Assembly: GCF_946893725.1 (NCBI RefSeq)
Contig: NZ_CAMPPE010000001.1
Span: 1 to 64,000, forward strand
DNA from: Anaerococcus sp. Marseille-Q5996
GTDB lineage: Bacteria > Bacillota > Clostridia > Tissierellales > Peptoniphilaceae
DNA length: 64,000 nucleotides
Direction: 5' to 3'
Numbering within the stretch: the first letter of the stretch is position 1; each line of letters begins with the position of its first letter. A program made the translations under genes and the position numbers. Positions 8,645 through 15,750 of this stretch are shown here, piece after piece. The notes under the pieces are model-generated. The model searched no databases. It worked only from the letters and a program-made list of their open reading frames with translations, and was not told where the DNA came from.

Positions 8645-9319
8645 CTAAACCGCCGATCTTAGTCCTATTATTACAAAAAGAATGGACAATACTACAAAGG
8701 CAGTCACACTTATAAGTTGTGTGCTAGTTTGTAGGCTACGATTTATAATTGGGAAAACTCCTGCCAAAATCACTCCTGCCAAAAGTCCACCCAAGTGGCC
8801 CAAAACACCAATTCCTGGTCTGATAAGTGAATAAATAATATTTATGGCGATAATAGATAGAAAACTAGATCCAAAGCTAGAAAGCATACTATCGCCCCTA
8901 TAATTTAACAAAATACCTATAGCCAGACCAAAAAGTCCATAAAGTGAAGTAGAAGCTCCAGCACTAACTGTAGCTGGGTTTCCAAAGGCAAAACTTACTA
9001 GGTTGCCCATAATTCCTGCTAAAAGATAAATTATCAAATAGTTACGACTGCCATAAAGCCTTTCAAAAACAGGCCCTACTTGATACAAAAAGTACATATT
9101 AAATAAAATATGTGGTAATCCTATATGGATAAAGCTAGCAGTAAAAAGTCTCCACCATTGGCCATTTGCAACTTCACTCTTTACAACAGCACCAAATCTA
9201 ACAAGATTTGCAATATTTTCGCTGCCACCAGTAAAGGTCATAATTACAAATACAATAATATTTACAATTAGTAAAAGGCTTGTTACTTTGCTTGATCCTA
9301 AAACTCTAAAATTATTCAT
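8645..9319 (-). CDS. Rhomboid family intramembrane serine protease
   Basis: The 224-residue protein has six predicted membrane helices. The catalytic dyad is visible: serine S123 in SAGASTSLYGLFG and histidine H175 in GHLGGLLAG. The conserved helix-2 residues are there too (H65, H70 and N74 in FIHIGLPHILFN). The motif is GAST rather than the more common GASG. Rhomboids cut single-pass membrane proteins within or near the bilayer. Neighbouring genes encode a lipoprotein and a glycerate kinase on the same strand; the substrate is unknown. Confidence 0.92.
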   Translation of the reverse strand: MNNFRVLGSSKVTSLLLIVNIIVFVIMTFTGGSENIANLVRFGAVVKSEVANGQWWRLFTASFIHIGLPHILFNMYFLYQVGPVFERLYGSRNYLIIYLLAGIMGNLVSFAFGNPATVSAGASTSLYGLFGLAIGILLNYRGDSMLSSFGSSFLSIIAINIIYSLIRPGIGVLGHLGGLLAGVILAGVFPIINRSLQTSTQLISVTAFVVLSILFVIIGLRSAV

Positions 9320-9346
9320 AAGTTTATTATACTTTCTTTTCCTATT

Positions 9347-10438
9347 TTATCCGCTAAAGTAATTTTGACTTAGGTCCTTGGCAAGGGCCCTAATAGCATC
9401 TTTCATCTGGTCTCGGTCAAAATTATCTGAAATGTGATAATCATATATTTTATCAAAATTTTCCCTCTGGCCAATTTTTTTGCCATCCTGATCTTCCAAA
9501 AATATTACCTTTAGCTTTTGGTTGTAAGCCTTAGCTACATTTGCAACATTTATTGAGCTTAGCCCGTCAAAGGTATCCACATTTTCTCCCAAAATTAAAA
9601 TATCATAATTTTTTATCATAGTATCAAAATCTATTTTTTCTAAAATCACGTCCATGGATTTGGAAATTTTGGCCTTAAAAAATGCATAAAGAGCCCAAGC
9701 CACTCCTCCACCAGAACCAAGTGATGGCAAATCTAGAGGATTTATTCCTAGGGTCTGCTCAATTTTTTCCTTAAAGTTTTTAGAACCCTTATACAAAAAG
9801 GCTATATCTTCGACAGAGGCCCCTTTCCTATAAATCCTATTTTCTAGGAATGAATTTTCCCCAAAAAGTGTAGTATCAGAAGAAGTTCCTATAGTGATTT
9901 CTGTCTTTAAAAGCCTGTGGTCTAGATCTGAAATATCAATATTTTCTACTTCTACCATATTTTTTGCAATTGGGTTTAGTTCTTTCCCCTCGCTGTTAAA
10001 AAATCTAGCTCCCAAGGCATAGAGCATGCCCATGCCAAGGTCATTGGTCGCAGTATCTCCAATGCCTATGAAAAAAGTATTTGCTCCAGCATTTAAGCCA
10101 TCTACCATCATCTCCCCAAAGCCTAGGGATGAAGAATTCATAACATCAAGGTCTTCTTGGTAAAGCAAGCGCAAACCGGATGATTCTGCCATTTCCATAA
10201 CTGCTTGCTTATCTTTCATGACATATCTTGCGGTAATTACCTCATTTTTAGGATTGTGGACATTTACATAATGGTAGTCTCCATCTAAAAATGCTTGCAT
10301 GGCTTCGACTGTACCTTCTCCACCATCTAAAAAAGGGATAATATCAACATCATTTCCTAATTCTTCCTTAAATATATTTCCTATTTCTATTGAATTTTCG
10401 TAATTTTTTATAGAATCTATTGCTACTAAAACTTTCAT
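9347..10438 (-). CDS. glxK: Glycerate kinase
   Basis: The 363-residue protein matches the GckA/GlxK type II glycerate kinase family: it phosphorylates glycerate with ATP, feeding 2- or 3-phosphoglycerate into lower glycolysis. Recognisable family stretches are LVAIDSIKN at the start, FLDGGEGTVEAM, GIGDTATNDLGMGMLYALGA in the middle (part of the active-site cleft) and LGSGGGVAWALY near residue 250. Length is near the usual 370-380. A GGCGGAAG site precedes the ATG. It is the first gene of the pepF group and is divergent from the thiamine locus. Confidence 0.92.
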   Translation of the reverse strand: MKVLVAIDSIKNYENSIEIGNIFKEELGNDVDIIPFLDGGEGTVEAMQAFLDGDYHYVNVHNPKNEVITARYVMKDKQAVMEMAESSGLRLLYQEDLDVMNSSSLGFGEMMVDGLNAGANTFFIGIGDTATNDLGMGMLYALGARFFNSEGKELNPIAKNMVEVENIDISDLDHRLLKTEITIGTSSDTTLFGENSFLENRIYRKGASVEDIAFLYKGSKNFKEKIEQTLGINPLDLPSLGSGGGVAWALYAFFKAKISKSMDVILEKIDFDTMIKNYDILILGENVDTFDGLSSINVANVAKAYNQKLKVIFLEDQDGKKIGQRENFDKIYDYHISDNFDRDQMKDAIRALAKDLSQNYFSG

Positions 10439-10511
10439 CTTCCGCCTTCTTTTCTATATACTCCTTATAAAATATTACCCTAAAATCGGTTAAAATAGCA
10501 TAAATTAAAGC

Positions 10512-10539
10512 TTTACAAATGATTTGCATATGTTATAAT
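10512..10539 (+). promoter_or_regulatory. Strong promoter of a short untranslated transcript
   Basis: TTTACA (10512-10517), a 16-base spacer and a perfect TATAAT (10534-10539). No open reading frame follows; transcription would end at the terminator at 10606-10632. Confidence 0.65.
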
Positions 10540-10545
10540 AAACTA

Positions 10546-10632
10546 GAAAGTTTATACTTTCGCTGTTTAACTCATGGAATCCTACGGGATTTCACCCATC
10601 AAAGGCCATCACGAGAGCGTGGTGGTTTTTTT
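10546..10632 (+). ncRNA. Candidate small structured RNA ending in a terminator
   Basis: About 87 bases between a strong promoter and a terminator can form three hairpins in succession: GAAAGT/ACTTTC with a TTAT loop (10546-10561); AATCC/GGATT with a TACG loop and an outer ATGG/CCAT pairing (10574-10599); and the terminator stem CCATCACG/CGTGGTGG with an AGAG loop followed by seven Ts (10606-10632). It does not match a riboswitch class I recognise. It may be an independent small RNA or an orphaned cis-element, since the TPP riboswitch downstream has its own promoter. Confidence 0.5.
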
Positions 10633-10634
10633 AT

Positions 10635-10663
10635 TTAACAACTTCTTACATTTGTGTTATGCT
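10635..10663 (+). promoter_or_regulatory. Promoter of the thiamine operon
   Basis: TTAACA (10635-10640), a 17-base spacer and TATGCT (10658-10663) with a TG one base upstream of the -10. Its start site would fall just before the TPP aptamer. Confidence 0.55.
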
Positions 10664-10682
10664 GTTATTAAAGATTTGTAAA

Positions 10683-10778
10683 TGGGGTGCTAAATTTGGC
10701 TGAGATTATACCCAATAACCTGATCTAGGTAATGCTAGCGGAGGGATTTTTCTCAACTTTTAGCTCCTTTTAAGGAGG
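10683..10778 (+). promoter_or_regulatory. TPP riboswitch with Shine-Dalgarno-sequestering hairpin
   Basis: The THI-element signature is clear: GGGGTGC, then GGCTGAGA, ACCC, AACCTGATCTAGGTAATGCT and GCGGAGGGA (aptamer about 10683-10747). Downstream, CTCCTT (10764-10769) can pair with AAGGAG (10772-10777), which contains the ribosome-binding site of thiW. This suggests that TPP binding closes translation initiation rather than transcription, because no U-tailed terminator separates aptamer and gene. Confidence 0.93.
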
Positions 10779-10783
10779 TTCAT

Positions 10784-11290
10784 ATGCAAAATTCTAAAAG
10801 TTTACGTAAATTTGTCTTACTTGCCATGCTTGTAGCAATTGGTGTAGTTATTTCCCCAATCCTTAGGGTCCATGGTTTTGCTCCAACCCAGCATTTTATA
10901 AATGTGGTCTGCTCAGTTTTGCTTGGTCCATTTTATTCCCTAGCCTGTGCAACAATGATTGGCCTTATCCGTATGAGCCTTATGGGGATTTCTCCACTGG
11001 CTTTAACAGGTGCAGTTTTTGGAGCCTTTTTATCTGGGATACTATACAATAGATACAAAACATTTTTATCAGCTTGTATAGGTGAAGTGATAGGCACAGG
11101 AATTATCGGGTCTATGATTTCTTTTCCAGTTATGAAATTTGTGGCTGGAGATAGCATGGTTGCCCTATTCACATTTACACCAAGCTTTGTAATTGCAACA
11201 ATTATTGGATCTTCAGTTGCCTATATTTTCTTAAAGGCCCTTGAGAAAAATGGCAGCCTTGCCAAAATGCAGGAGTCACTAAATGATTAA
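10784..11290 (+). CDS. thiW: ThiW, thiamine-precursor (hydroxyethylthiazole) ECF-type membrane component
   Basis: This 168-residue protein with five or six hydrophobic helices matches the ThiW family of substrate-binding S components. It is thought to import the thiazole moiety of thiamine using a shared ECF energising module, whose genes are not in the window. The RNA directly upstream is a TPP riboswitch, and its stop overlaps the start of thiM by 8 bases. It begins at ATG 10784 behind the AAGGAGG that the riboswitch hairpin can mask. Typical motifs are SPILRVHGFAPTQHF, where ligand recognition is expected, and LTGAVFGAFLSG. Confidence 0.9.
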   Translation: MQNSKSLRKFVLLAMLVAIGVVISPILRVHGFAPTQHFINVVCSVLLGPFYSLACATMIGLIRMSLMGISPLALTGAVFGAFLSGILYNRYKTFLSACIGEVIGTGIIGSMISFPVMKFVAGDSMVALFTFTPSFVIATIIGSSVAYIFLKALEKNGSLAKMQESLND

Positions 11291-12074
11291 TTTTGAAAAT
11301 ATTCTGGATTTGATGAGGGAAAATACCCACACTATCCATGCAATAGTCAGTCCCCTTGCCTCAAATGATATGGCAAATGTACTTTTAAGCCTAAACCAAG
11401 CTCCATTTTTGGCAGAATATTACAATGAGGTTTATGAAGTAACCCAAAATTCCCATGCTCTTTTAGTAAATATGGGGACAATTAGCGAAAGCAAGCTAAA
11501 GGGAATCAAGGAAGCCCTAAAATCGGCCAAGGAAAATTATATTCCAATTATCCTTGATCCAGTGGGCGCATCTGCTACAAAAATCAGACTTGAAACTTGC
11601 CTTTACTATTTAAAAAATTATCCTATAAAAGTTTTAAAGGGCAATTATAGCGAAATTTACTCCATATACCACAAAAAATTATCAACCCGTGGGGTGGATT
11701 CAAAATCCATAGAAAAAGAAGAAATTATAAAAATTTGTAAAGACTTATCTACTATGTATAACACAATAGTTGTTGCAAGTGGTAAGGAAGATATAATCTC
11801 TGATGGCAAGGACATTTTGATTTTAAAAAACGGCAGTCCTCTTTTGCCAAAAGTAACTGGGACAGGTTGCATACTTGGCGGAATCATTGCTGCAGCATAT
11901 TCCTTTGAAAATACTATAAATGCAATAGCCCTTGCCATAAGCATTTTAAATATTGCAGCAGAGCTTGCCCAAAAAGAAAAGGGTATGGCAACTTTTAAAA
12001 TCTCACTTTTAGACGAAATTTCACTTATGGATAGCAAAAAAATAATGGAGAGAATAGATTATGAAAGACTTTGA
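11283..12074 (+). CDS. thiM: Hydroxyethylthiazole kinase
   Basis: The 263-residue ribokinase-fold enzyme phosphorylates 4-methyl-5-(2-hydroxyethyl)thiazole with ATP for thiamine salvage. Visible motifs are LDPVGASATK (91-100), the KGNYSEI substrate segment (119-125) and VTGTGCILGG with catalytic-site C196. It overlaps thiW by 8 bases and thiE by 14, so translation of all three is probably coupled. The second half of the salvage route, HMP phosphorylation by ThiD, is not encoded here. Confidence 0.95.
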   Translation: MINFENILDLMRENTHTIHAIVSPLASNDMANVLLSLNQAPFLAEYYNEVYEVTQNSHALLVNMGTISESKLKGIKEALKSAKENYIPIILDPVGASATKIRLETCLYYLKNYPIKVLKGNYSEIYSIYHKKLSTRGVDSKSIEKEEIIKICKDLSTMYNTIVVASGKEDIISDGKDILILKNGSPLLPKVTGTGCILGGIIAAAYSFENTINAIALAISILNIAAELAQKEKGMATFKISLLDEISLMDSKKIMERIDYERL

Positions 12075-12693
12075 TTTAAGCTTATACTTAGTAACAAATA
12101 GGGACAAATTAAGTGATGAAGAATTTTTTGATGTGATAGAAAAATCTTTAAAGGGTGGTGTAACTTTAATCCAACTTAGGGAAAAAACTGCCCTAGCTCG
12201 TGAAGTTATAGAGATAGCCAAAAAATTAAAAAAATTGTGCCACTCATACCATGTACCACTTTTAGTAGATGATAGGGTAGACATTGCCCTAGCAGCAGAC
12301 CTTGATGGAGTACATCTAGGAAATGAAGATATGGATGTGGCTGATGCTAGAAAAATTTTGGGAGATGATAAAATAATTGGATCAACTGCCAAAACCCTAG
12401 ACTGGGCCATAGCTGAAGAAAAAAAGGGAGCAGATTATTTAGGTGTTGGTGCTATATTTGAAACCAAAACCCATGTAAAAACCACCCGCACCAGTGTTGA
12501 GACCTTAAAAGAAATAAATCAAAACATATCCATACCGACAGTAGCAATTGGTGGATTAAATTACGAAAATATAGACATCCTAAAAGATTCAGGAGCATCT
12601 GGCATATCTGTAGTAAGGGCAATAATGGATAGCAAAAATCCAGAAGAAGATGCTAGAAAATTATTTGAAAAAACCAAGTCAATTTTGGGTTAA
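12061..12693 (+). CDS. thiE: Thiamine phosphate synthase
   Basis: The 210-residue TIM-barrel enzyme joins HMP diphosphate and thiazole phosphate into thiamine phosphate. It shows QLREK (38-42), DDRVDIA (70-76), GVHLGNED (83-90), a GxxF-type phosphate loop (GVGAIFETKTH, 128-138) and VAIGGL (161-166). The start lies inside the thiM 3' end (GATT ATG AAA). With ThiW and ThiM it makes a salvage route from external thiazole; HMP diphosphate must come from elsewhere in the cell. Confidence 0.95.
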   Translation: MKDFDLSLYLVTNRDKLSDEEFFDVIEKSLKGGVTLIQLREKTALAREVIEIAKKLKKLCHSYHVPLLVDDRVDIALAADLDGVHLGNEDMDVADARKILGDDKIIGSTAKTLDWAIAEEKKGADYLGVGAIFETKTHVKTTRTSVETLKEINQNISIPTVAIGGLNYENIDILKDSGASGISVVRAIMDSKNPEEDARKLFEKTKSILG

Positions 12694-12733
12694 ATAATCA
12701 AAAATATTTTTATTTAATTTCTCAACAAAAAAT

Positions 12734-12762
12734 TCCCAGCTTTTAATAGCTGGGATTTTTTT
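12734..12762 (+). terminator. Terminator of the thiW-thiM-thiE operon
   Basis: Perfect 7-bp stem TCCCAGC/GCTGGGA with an 8-base loop and seven Ts. Confidence 0.92.
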
Positions 12763-12801
12763 GTAAACTTAAACTTTTTTATATCTAAAGGGTGGTAATT
12801 A

Positions 12802-14397
12802 TTAATTTAGGCTCATGTAGTTGATTGTGTATTCTACTGGATATTCTTGGCCGTCTTTTGTAACTCCTGTTACTTTTACTTGTAATTTTGTACCTGGAGC
12901 ATAGTTCATTCCGTATCCAAATGTAATTGCTTTTACGCTTCCTTTAAAGCTTTCATCTACGTGAGATTCTGTGTTTACTTGACCTGTTGCAAGATCTGTT
13001 ACTTCAACTTGTGCATTAGCAAGTTCAAAGTTTTCGCCAAACATTAGTGATAGGCTAGATCCTTCGGAGTGGAATTCGCTGATTGCTGTTTGGCCTGGGT
13101 AAGCGTAAACTGTGTTTGCATTTTCTCCAGCATAGTCGTCGTTATTTACGAACATTGCGCTGAATTCGTCTGTTTGACCAAATCCTACAAGGCTAGCTTG
13201 AGGGTTTAGTACCCATCTTCTGTGTCCAACTTCTGTTTGGTTTTGTTCACCAAGGTCATCTCTTAAATATTCTACAACTGAGTCAAGGATGTTGAATCCT
13301 GAAGCAAGGTTTGAGTTTGCTGCACCGATAGTTCCGTTTGCATATTCCGCTGAATCTGCTTTCATTCCTGCTGGTAGTGATGGGAAGTGGTTAACTTGTA
13401 GGTTTAATCTATTAATCATAGATGCTGCTTGAGCAAATTTAGCTTGGTCATTTCCAATTGTTAATTGATTTGTGATACCTGCTGCAAATCTTGCTGTGTT
13501 TGCAATGTGTAGGGCATCTTCTTGAGCTGCTTGTGATAGTGAACCAACATTTAGTGAGTTAAGGTTAGTATTTGGTGCGCTTGTGAAAACTTCTGTACTG
13601 TCTGGGTTAATTAGCTTTAGTCCTAAAAATTCTTTTGTGTCACTTGCACTTGTTTGGTAGTTCATCCAGTAAGATCTGATTTCTTCTATAGATGGGCTTG
13701 AGACTGTAAGACCACCTGATACTTGGTCAGCTTCAACTAGATTTTCTACTACTGGAGCTTCTACTGCTGCAACTACTTCTTCTTCTACTGTGTTTGGTAG
13801 AGATTGTGATTCAGATATTTCTGATACTGTTTCGATGTCTGTTAGGTCAAATTCTTCAACTGTTGCCGCTGCTACAGTTTGTTCTACTGCATTTGGAAGT
13901 GATGTTTCTGATCTTGCATCTATGTCTGCTAGGTCGAATGTTTCATTTGTAGCTACTTCTGCTACTTCTTCAAATTCTACTTCGTTTATAGCTTCTACTT
14001 CTTTATTAACTTCTGGAAGTTCCTGTCTAACCTTTTCTATTGCTTGAACAGTTTCATCAACAATAACTGGTGTTTGTTCAGTAGCTACTGCTGTGATTTC
14101 TTCTGCTACTTCTTCAACTTCTTCAACTTCGTTAGATTCTTCTGTCATTTCTTCTTTTTCTTCTAAAGCCACTGTTTGTGGAATTAGGTAATTTCTGTTA
14201 TCTTTTTCTTCAACTTTTACTGCACCTGCTTTTGGTGCATCTACGTTTGCTACTTTTTTTTCTGAACTTTGGACAACTTCTGTACGTCCAACTCTTGTTT
14301 CTTTTGCTATTTTTTCTTCTTTTGCTTTACTTGTTCCACAAGCTGTTGTTGTTAATAATGCTAGTGCTAATGTTAGAGCTTTAAATTGTTTTTTCAT
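12802..14397 (-). CDS. CAP-domain (SCP-like) lipoprotein with acidic repeat linker
   Basis: The 531-residue precursor has a lipoprotein signal (TTTAC, lipidated C20). Residues about 25-240 are a Glu/Val/Ala-rich, low-complexity stalk with two related repeats around FDLADIDARSETSLPNAVE and FDLTDIE...SLPNTVE. The C-terminal 290 residues are a CAP/SCP domain of the clostridial type: a helical core with AQEDALHIANTARF, the active-cleft-like GHRRWVLNP motif and a closing beta segment. Family members are secreted; their biochemical role is variable and often unknown. The stalk would hold the domain away from the membrane through the peptidoglycan. The gene is monocistronic; its upstream region holds a triple 10-bp repeat. 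Confidence 0.88.
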   Translation of the reverse strand: MKKQFKALTLALALLTTTACGTSKAKEEKIAKETRVGRTEVVQSSEKKVANVDAPKAGAVKVEEKDNRNYLIPQTVALEEKEEMTEESNEVEEVEEVAEEITAVATEQTPVIVDETVQAIEKVRQELPEVNKEVEAINEVEFEEVAEVATNETFDLADIDARSETSLPNAVEQTVAAATVEEFDLTDIETVSEISESQSLPNTVEEEVVAAVEAPVVENLVEADQVSGGLTVSSPSIEEIRSYWMNYQTSASDTKEFLGLKLINPDSTEVFTSAPNTNLNSLNVGSLSQAAQEDALHIANTARFAAGITNQLTIGNDQAKFAQAASMINRLNLQVNHFPSLPAGMKADSAEYANGTIGAANSNLASGFNILDSVVEYLRDDLGEQNQTEVGHRRWVLNPQASLVGFGQTDEFSAMFVNNDDYAGENANTVYAYPGQTAISEFHSEGSSLSLMFGENFELANAQVEVTDLATGQVNTESHVDESFKGSVKAITFGYGMNYAPGTKLQVKVTGVTKDGQEYPVEYTINYMSLN

Positions 14398-14420
14398 TGC
14401 TGTCCCCTTTGTAAGATTTT

Positions 14421-14450
14421 TTGTTTAAGTTTGTTTAAGTTTGTTTAAGT
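14421..14450. repeat. Three exact tandem copies of a 10-bp unit
   Basis: The unit TTGTTTAAGT occurs three times head to tail, 24 bases upstream of the CAP lipoprotein start. Ten-base spacing equals one helical turn, so the unit could present a protein-binding site on one DNA face or be a slippage-prone spacer. The rest of 14398-14630 holds no gene; two similar AT-rich stretches with a TTCACTTTT core are at about 14490 and 14582. Confidence 0.85.
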
Positions 14451-14630
14451 ATTCAGTATAAGGTGTTTGTCTAAGCTTAATTTTTTTGAATTTCACTTTT
14501 TATTTTCTGCTTTTATGATTGCCATCACCTTTATTCTGATTACATTATAGAGGGGGTTTGCTGGCTTGATTTTTTTTGGAATTCACTTTTGTTTTTTAAG
14601 GGTGATTTCATATGAAAAAGCTATTTTTTA

Positions 14631-14680
14631 GCAAAAAAAATACCAGACCTAGATCTTTTTATTAAAAGCTAAGTCTGGTT
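14631..14680 (-). terminator. Terminator of the PPK2 gene
   Basis: Minus-strand stem ACCAGAC...GTCTGGT with an AT-rich inner loop, followed by eight or nine Ts, 16 bases after the stop at 14696. Confidence 0.85.
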
Positions 14681-14695
14681 TTATCTCATTTGATA

Positions 14696-15556
14696 TTAAA
14701 TTTTATCATTTTTTAAGTCTTCTATTATTTTTTTTGCTTTTTCTTCTTCATCTGGGTCAAAACGTGGATACTCAGGATTTATATTTTCTATAGCATCAAT
14801 TAGTGCAATAGTTGCAATTTTTCTTGAAAGCCATGGATTGTCAGCTGGCAGCACATACCAAGGAGCATCCTCTGTAGCAGTGTTATTTAACATTTCTTCA
14901 AAGGCTTTTTGGTACTCATCCCAATTTTTCCTATCGACTATGTCAGAAAATGAAAATTCGTGATTTTTCTCCCTGTTTTCTAGCCTATCTAAGAATCTTT
15001 CTTTTTGCTCATCCTTTGACATATGGAAGTAAAATTTCATAACTGGAAAGCCATTTTCTTTCATATATTCTTCAAAATTATTGATATGCTTGTATCTTTT
15101 TTCCCACAAGTCTGGGTCATCTTTGATATTTTTTGGTAAATGGTCAAGGGTGTCATAAATTTTAGGTGAAATAATATCTTCATAGTAGGACCTATTTAAG
15201 ATTGCTATTTCTCCTCGTTCTGGCAGCCCCTTATGCATCCTCCATAGGTAATCGTGGGCGTTTTCTTCTTCGGTTGGTTTGCCATAATTTGTGTTTTTAA
15301 GTCCCTGTGGCATGAGGTTTGAGAAAATATATTTTATTATCTCATCTTTGCCAGCAGCATCTAGGGCCTGTAAAACTACCAATATCCCATATTTACCTTC
15401 TGCATTTAATTTTTCATGGAGATTACGCAGCTTTGGTACTAATTCTTCATATAATTCTCTTTCTATATCTTCATCTTTCTGATCACTTATCAAATCACTA
15501 TCTATACTTGCAATATCTATCTTTTGCCCTGTTAATTTAAATTTATTCTTATCCAT
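14696..15556 (-). CDS. ppk2: Polyphosphate kinase 2 family protein
   Basis: This 286-residue cytoplasmic P-loop kinase belongs to the PPK2 family, which transfers phosphate between polyphosphate and nucleotides, usually ADP or AMP. The Walker A-like QALDAAGKD is at 63-71, the lid/Walker B region NRSYYEDI at 121-128 and the substrate segment YLWRMHKGLP near 104-112. Length is that of single-domain members. Whether it prefers AMP, ADP or both cannot be told here. It has its own promoter region and terminator and is separate from the cluster upstream. Confidence 0.92.
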   Translation of the reverse strand: MDKNKFKLTGQKIDIASIDSDLISDQKDEDIERELYEELVPKLRNLHEKLNAEGKYGILVVLQALDAAGKDEIIKYIFSNLMPQGLKNTNYGKPTEEENAHDYLWRMHKGLPERGEIAILNRSYYEDIISPKIYDTLDHLPKNIKDDPDLWEKRYKHINNFEEYMKENGFPVMKFYFHMSKDEQKERFLDRLENREKNHEFSFSDIVDRKNWDEYQKAFEEMLNNTATEDAPWYVLPADNPWLSRKIATIALIDAIENINPEYPRFDPDEEEKAKKIIEDLKNDKI

Positions 15557-15595
15557 TTTTTACTCCTTTTTTGCTCTAGTATATAAATACCCAAG

Positions 15596-15624
15596 AAAAA
15601 AATGCCGGATATTTATCCGACATT
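15596..15624 (-). terminator. Terminator of the four-gene conflict-like operon
   Basis: Minus-strand stem ATGTCGGATA/TATCCGGCAT runs into seven Ts. It lies directly after the frame-corrected end (15630) of the STAND gene, which supports that as the original stop. Confidence 0.88.
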
Positions 15625-15629
15625 TCTTA

Positions 15630-15750
15630 TTAAAATTCATGGTGTTTGTATATGAATTTGTTGATATTTTCTTGGTTATTTTTATAATCTATGGCATCAG
15701 CAGTTTTTATTGCAAGTTCTAGATATTCTTTTGCTTTTTTACTTGCCCCA
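15630..15750 (-). other. Out-of-frame 3' tail of the STAND-TPR gene
   Basis: Skipping one G in the GGGG run at 15746-15749 opens a frame that continues for 38 codons to TAA at 15630-15632. Its translation continues the TPR pattern (SKKAKEYLELAIKTADAI and a basic tail ending in HHEF), whereas the annotated frame stops four codons later at 15739. The tail then ends directly at the terminator. This is either a natural one-base insertion in a homopolymer or a sequence error. Confidence 0.8.

Noticed and set aside
12802-14397. Long plus-strand open frames inside the CAP lipoprotein gene
   Set aside because: They mirror the Glu/Val repeat region and have Ser/Leu-rich compositions typical of antisense shadows.
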